From positions 1-64,000 of the forward strand of contig JABSOM010000007.1 of NCBI GenBank assembly GCA_013215945.1: 64,000 nucleotides of DNA. Direction: 5' to 3'. The stretch comes from Campylobacteraceae bacterium. Its GTDB lineage: Bacteria > Campylobacterota > Campylobacteria > Campylobacterales > Arcobacteraceae. Made by a program: the position numbers and the translations under genes. The notes under the pieces were generated by a model. That model was not told the DNA's origin. It did no database searches and saw only the letters and a list, made by a program, of their open reading frames with translations. Shown here piece by piece: positions 60,782 through 64,000 of the stretch (the stretch's first letter is position 1; each line of letters begins with the position of its first letter).

Positions 60782-61807
60782 TTAAAGTATATGGGCTTTT
60801 GAATTTATAATAGCAACAGTATCTTCAATTCTAACCCCAAATTCATTGGGAAGGTAAATTCCAGGTTCAATAGTAAAAACCATATTTTCTTCAATTATAA
60901 TCTCTGATTTTGCATTTATAAAAGGATATTCATGAATATCTAAACCAACGCCATGTCCTGTTGAGTGAATATAATATTTGCCATAACCAGCTTTATCAAT
61001 AATATCTCTTGTTAATTTATCTATATCTCTTGCTTTCATCCCAATTCTGGCTTTTGATATGGCATTTTCTTGTGCTTTTAAAACAATGTCATAAATTTTT
61101 TGATGTTTTGCTTTTGAAAACTTTTGTTCTCTTCCAAAAGAAAAATTATCAAAATCTACATAAGAAGTAGAGGTTCTATCACTGCAATAACGTTTATATT
61201 TTATACCCATATCAACCAGTAATAAATCATTTTTTCTTAAGATATTATCTGTTGGTTTGGCATGAGGATTCGCTGCATTTTCATTAATCGCCACAATAGG
61301 ATCAAAACTTACTTCTAATTGTCCTTTTTGGGTCATTTTTTCATAGGCTTTAAAAGTAAGTAGTTTTTCACTTTGTTCAAAACCATTTTTCTGAAGATAT
61401 TTAGCAAAACGTTCAAAACCTTTTCTTCCTAGTTTTGCAGCTTTATGCAAAATAGTAATTTCATCATCACTTTTAATCATACGTTTTAATTGAGAGAATT
61501 TTTCTTTGTTTACAAGTTCAATATCTAATGCTTGTTTTAATTTTGAAAATAAAGAGTAGGTAAAATCATTGCCATCATATACAAGACTCTTTATATTGGA
61601 TTTTTTTATTATCTTAAGTGCCTCTTCTATTAAGTTAGCACTTATAATAACACTGGCTTTGTGTACTTCCTTTTGGGCTTCTTGCATATACCTAGAATCG
61701 GTTATAAAAAATGCTTCGCTTCCCAGTTTTAAATATAAAACATTGTCACAAGAATATGAACATTCGTAATAAATTGCATTTTCATTTTTTAAAATATAAT
61801 TTTCCAT
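60782..61807 (-). CDS. M24-family Xaa-Pro aminopeptidase
   Basis: 341-aa dimetal peptidase of the pita-bread fold. ATG 61807 is chosen because AAAGG lies five bases before it; a TTG further upstream would add 12 residues. The C-terminal catalytic domain carries the five metal ligands: LLVDMGIKYKRYCSDRTST (two Asp), HSTGHGVGLDIHE (His), FTIEPGIY (Glu) and FGVRIEDTVA (Glu). The N-terminal domain is creatinase-like. PepP/PepQ-type cleavage of X-Pro peptides is expected. Divergent from aroQ. Confidence 0.93.
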   Translation of the reverse strand: MENYILKNENAIYYECSYSCDNVLYLKLGSEAFFITDSRYMQEAQKEVHKASVIISANLIEEALKIIKKSNIKSLVYDGNDFTYSLFSKLKQALDIELVNKEKFSQLKRMIKSDDEITILHKAAKLGRKGFERFAKYLQKNGFEQSEKLLTFKAYEKMTQKGQLEVSFDPIVAINENAANPHAKPTDNILRKNDLLLVDMGIKYKRYCSDRTSTSYVDFDNFSFGREQKFSKAKHQKIYDIVLKAQENAISKARIGMKARDIDKLTRDIIDKAGYGKYYIHSTGHGVGLDIHEYPFINAKSEIIIEENMVFTIEPGIYLPNEFGVRIEDTVAIINSKAHIL

Positions 61808-61903
61808 AAAAACCTTTGGATATTGAATATAGTGTATTAACAAGCGTTATTTAACTATAAATTAAATATAATCATAGCTAAAAATTATAAAAGGAATCAT
61901 AAT

Positions 61904-62398
61904 ATGAAAATAGCAGTAATACAAGGTCCAAACCTTAATATGTTAGGTGTTAGAGAGCAAAATATTTACGGACCAATGTCAATGGAACAAATTCATGAAC
62001 AAATGAAAACAACAGCTTCACAAAATGGAGTTGAATTAGAGTTCTTTCAATCAAACTTAGAAGGTGAAATTGTTGATAAAGTTCAAGAATGTTTAGGAGA
62101 AATTGATGGTATTATTATTAATCCAGCAGCATACTCACATACATCAATAGCAATTGCAGATGCACTAGCAGCTGTGGCACTACCAACTGTAGAAGTACAT
62201 ATCTCAAATATTTATAAAAGAGAAGAATTTAGAAAAACATCAATAACAGCAGCTTCTTCAACGGGTGTTATTACTGGTTTTGGTCCTTTTGGATACCATT
62301 TAGCATTATTATCATTAACGCAAATTATTAGTGAATTTAAAGCAATGCAAGAACAACAAAATGCAGCAGTTGCACAAGAAGAAACACAAGCTAATTAA
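61904..62398 (+). CDS. aroQ: 3-dehydroquinate dehydratase, type II
   Basis: 164-aa dodecameric enzyme of the shikimate pathway. [23 protein letters not shown] holds the catalytic lid with Arg and Tyr; [34 protein letters not shown] with the catalytic His (about residue 83) and [18 protein letters not shown] follow. About 15 Gln/Ala-rich residues at the C-terminus exceed the usual length. It shares a base with the next gene. Confidence 0.95.
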   Translation: MKIAVIQGPNLNMLGVREQNIYGPMSMEQIHEQMKTTASQNGVELEFFQSNLEGEIVDKVQECLGEIDGIIINPAAYSHTSIAIADALAAVALPTVEVHISNIYKREEFRKTSITAASSTGVITGFGPFGYHLALLSLTQIISEFKAMQEQQNAAVAQEETQAN

Positions 62399-63618
62399 TG
62401 AAGATTTTAAAAGCTTCATGGCTGATATCTTGTGATAGCAAAGTAGGCATTATTAAAAATGCTGCTTTGGTATACAATGATAAAATTATTGATGTGGGTG
62501 ATGCAGATTTTATTCTTAATAAATATCCTAACTGTGAAATTAAAGATTTAGGTGAAAACTCTGTTTTAATGCCTGGACTTATTAATTCTCATATACATCT
62601 CGAATTTTCTGCCAATACTACCAGTTTAGATTATGGTAATTTTATGTCATGGTTAAATTCTGTTATTGTAAACCGAGAAACACTTATAGAAAAAGCAAAT
62701 TCAGAATTTATTTCAAAAAAACTCGACACGATGTTAAAAACAGGAACAACAACAATTGGTGCAATATCTTCTTATTCTTATGATTTAGATGCTTGTGCAA
62801 AAAGTGCTATGAATACTGTATTTTTTGCAGAAGCCATTGGGTCAAAAATGGATATGGTTGATACTTTATTTAGTGATTTTAAAGCAAGATTATCTGAAAT
62901 AAAAAGCCATGCTTCAGGAAACTTTTTTCCAGGTGTTGCTATTCATTCTCCTTATTCGGTTCATCCTTTTTTAGTAAGAGAAGCTTTAAATTTAGCAAGG
63001 GCTGATAACTTAGCAGTAAGTACACATTTTATGGAATCCCCAGAAGAAAAATTATGGTTAAATAAAGATGAAGGTGGTTTTTTAGAGTTTTTTAAAAACT
63101 TTTTACAGCAAGAAAAAGCAGTAACGAAACCCCTAGAGTTTTTAAATAATTTTAAAAATATCAAAAAACTTTCTTTTACGCATTGTGTTGAAGCCAATGA
63201 AGAAGAACTTCTGCTAATAAAAGAATTAGGTGGGGTGATTAATCACTGTATTACTTCAAACAGATTATTAAACAATACGAAACTAGATATTTCGGCACTT
63301 AAAACAGCTTATAGTATTGGAACAGATGGTTTAAGTTCTAATAATTCTTTATCTATGTTTGATGAATTACGAAATGTTCTTATGATGCATGAGAATAAAG
63401 AAATAAATGCTTTTGCAGCTGCTTTATTAGTAAGTGCCACTAAACATGGTTCTGATGCTTTGGGTTTAAATAAAGGTATCTTAGCTAAAAACTTTGATGC
63501 AGATATTATTTCTTTGCTTTTACCAGATAGTGTGGAAGACGAAAAGAGTTTATGTACTCACGTTATATTACATACAAAAAGAGTTAAAAACGTTATTATT
63601 GGAGGCTTAAATGTTTAA
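62398..63618 (+). CDS. mqnX: Aminofutalosine deaminase
   Basis: 406-aa amidohydrolase-superfamily enzyme. The first metal site is MPGLINSHIHLEFSANTT (about residues 59-76); FFPGVAIHSPYSVHP, STHFMESPEEK, THCVEANEEELLLI and IGTDGLSSNNSLSMFDELR complete the active site. In Helicobacter and Campylobacter the homologue beside aroQ deaminates 6-amino-6-deoxyfutalosine in the futalosine menaquinone route. The same context (aroQ before, sppA after) supports that role here. It overlaps sppA by eight bases. Confidence 0.88.
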   Translation: MKILKASWLISCDSKVGIIKNAALVYNDKIIDVGDADFILNKYPNCEIKDLGENSVLMPGLINSHIHLEFSANTTSLDYGNFMSWLNSVIVNRETLIEKANSEFISKKLDTMLKTGTTTIGAISSYSYDLDACAKSAMNTVFFAEAIGSKMDMVDTLFSDFKARLSEIKSHASGNFFPGVAIHSPYSVHPFLVREALNLARADNLAVSTHFMESPEEKLWLNKDEGGFLEFFKNFLQQEKAVTKPLEFLNNFKNIKKLSFTHCVEANEEELLLIKELGGVINHCITSNRLLNNTKLDISALKTAYSIGTDGLSSNNSLSMFDELRNVLMMHENKEINAFAAALLVSATKHGSDALGLNKGILAKNFDADIISLLLPDSVEDEKSLCTHVILHTKRVKNVIIGGLNV

Positions 63619-64000
63619 ATTTATTGCTTGGTTATTTTCACCCATTGTTGCTGTATTGGATTTTATTACAAAATATTTTAAAACCATTGTTTTTTTGAGT
63701 ATTGTATATTATTTTTCTTATGGTTCAAATCAAGATGTTTTGAGTGATTCAAATGCATCCTATGCAAATTTACAAAAGATAGAACTTTTTGGTCCTATTT
63801 TATCTGCAGATAAGGTATTGGAAGATATTGAAAAAGCAAAAATGAATGACAATATAAAAGGGGTTTTATTTATAGTTAATTCTCCTGGTGGTGCTGTTTC
63901 TCCTTCTGTTGAACTTATGTATGCTATTAAAGAATTAAGAGCGATTAAACCCGTCGTTGCATATGCTTCTGGAACAATGGCAAGTGGTTCTTATTATGCT
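63611..64000 (+). CDS. sppA: Signal peptide peptidase SppA (3' end outside window)
   Basis: The first 130 codons are present and the frame stays open at the end of the window. MFKFIAWLFSPIVAVLDFITKYFK leads into a membrane helix (TIVFLSIVYYFSYG, about residues 25-38), then the ClpP/crotonase-like fold: KIELFGPILSADKVLEDIEKA, IKGVLFIVNSPGGAVSPSVELMYAIKELR and VVAYASGTMASGSYYA, where ASGSYY carries the catalytic serine. It would degrade cleaved signal peptides in the inner membrane. Start ATG 63611 overlaps the deaminase stop. Confidence 0.93.
   Translation, partial: MFKFIAWLFSPIVAVLDFITKYFKTIVFLSIVYYFSYGSNQDVLSDSNASYANLQKIELFGPILSADKVLEDIEKAKMNDNIKGVLFIVNSPGGAVSPSVELMYAIKELRAIKPVVAYASGTMASGSYYA

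Overview
The window is a compact, very AT-rich (roughly 30% GC by eye) stretch of bacterial chromosome. Gene content and order point to the Arcobacter group of Campylobacterota. Supporting signs are the MagIII-type glycosylase, an HNH-fused MutS7-type MutS, an aminofutalosine-pathway deaminase beside aroQ and sppA, the accD-rlmH-dksA-dusB and prmA-ftsH runs, and AHQWRQPL-type sensor kinases. I see no rRNA, tRNA, CRISPR array, transposase or prophage. All identifications are by reading; no database search was run.

Layout: 1-4.7 kb holds a flavin reductase tail, hisC, the phenylalanine hydroxylase pair phhA/phhB and an NSS-family Na+ symporter. 4.8-9.2 kb holds a PepSY membrane protein, a small membrane protein and a copper operon (HMA chaperone, ArsR regulator, CopA ATPase) behind a promoter carrying three CATATG boxes at exact 16-bp spacing. 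9.3-11.7 kb is a CpxP-like envelope protein with an OmpR/EnvZ-type pair, preceded by a GTTAAG-N5-GTTAAG box. 11.7-19.5 kb holds a BaiN-type flavoprotein with an apparent ATA start, YmdB, MagIII, a ParA-like ATPase with a tail-anchored partner, UbiE, XseA, CheW and a REC-PAS-coiled-coil protein. 19.5-24 kb holds a cyclophilin, panD, ybaB, a prenyl synthase and groESL behind a perfect CIRCE operator. 24-30 kb holds a cysteine-free SUOX-like protein coupled to a histidine kinase, small unknown proteins, D-amino acid transaminase, a dicarboxylate symporter and a YkgJ protein.

30-43 kb is mostly one strand: glmS, metK, accD, thiE-like, rlmH, dksA-like, a membrane protein, dusB, prmA, ftsH, a PSD-like protein, then leuA behind a consensus promoter and a short leader ORF with three CTC leucine codons near its end. 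43-49 kb holds a tandem DUF1538-PII fusion, a thioredoxin-like protein, a haem-binding protein and MutS7-HNH. 49-64 kb holds hisH/epimerase/hisA, FadL, ComF, a divergent MdaB/HxlR pair with palindromic operators, lepA, an OmpA-like protein, prsA, a decayed reading frame, mnmA, folK, a prolidase, aroQ, aminofutalosine deaminase and the start of sppA.

Most of this is housekeeping. The least-explained signals are: a pair of about 136-bp palindromic elements placed at the stop codons of ubiE and lepA, the leuA leader ORF, the ParA/tail-anchored pair, the DUF1538-PII-thioredoxin locus, the cysteine-free SUOX-like/kinase pair and a possible small RNA downstream of groEL.
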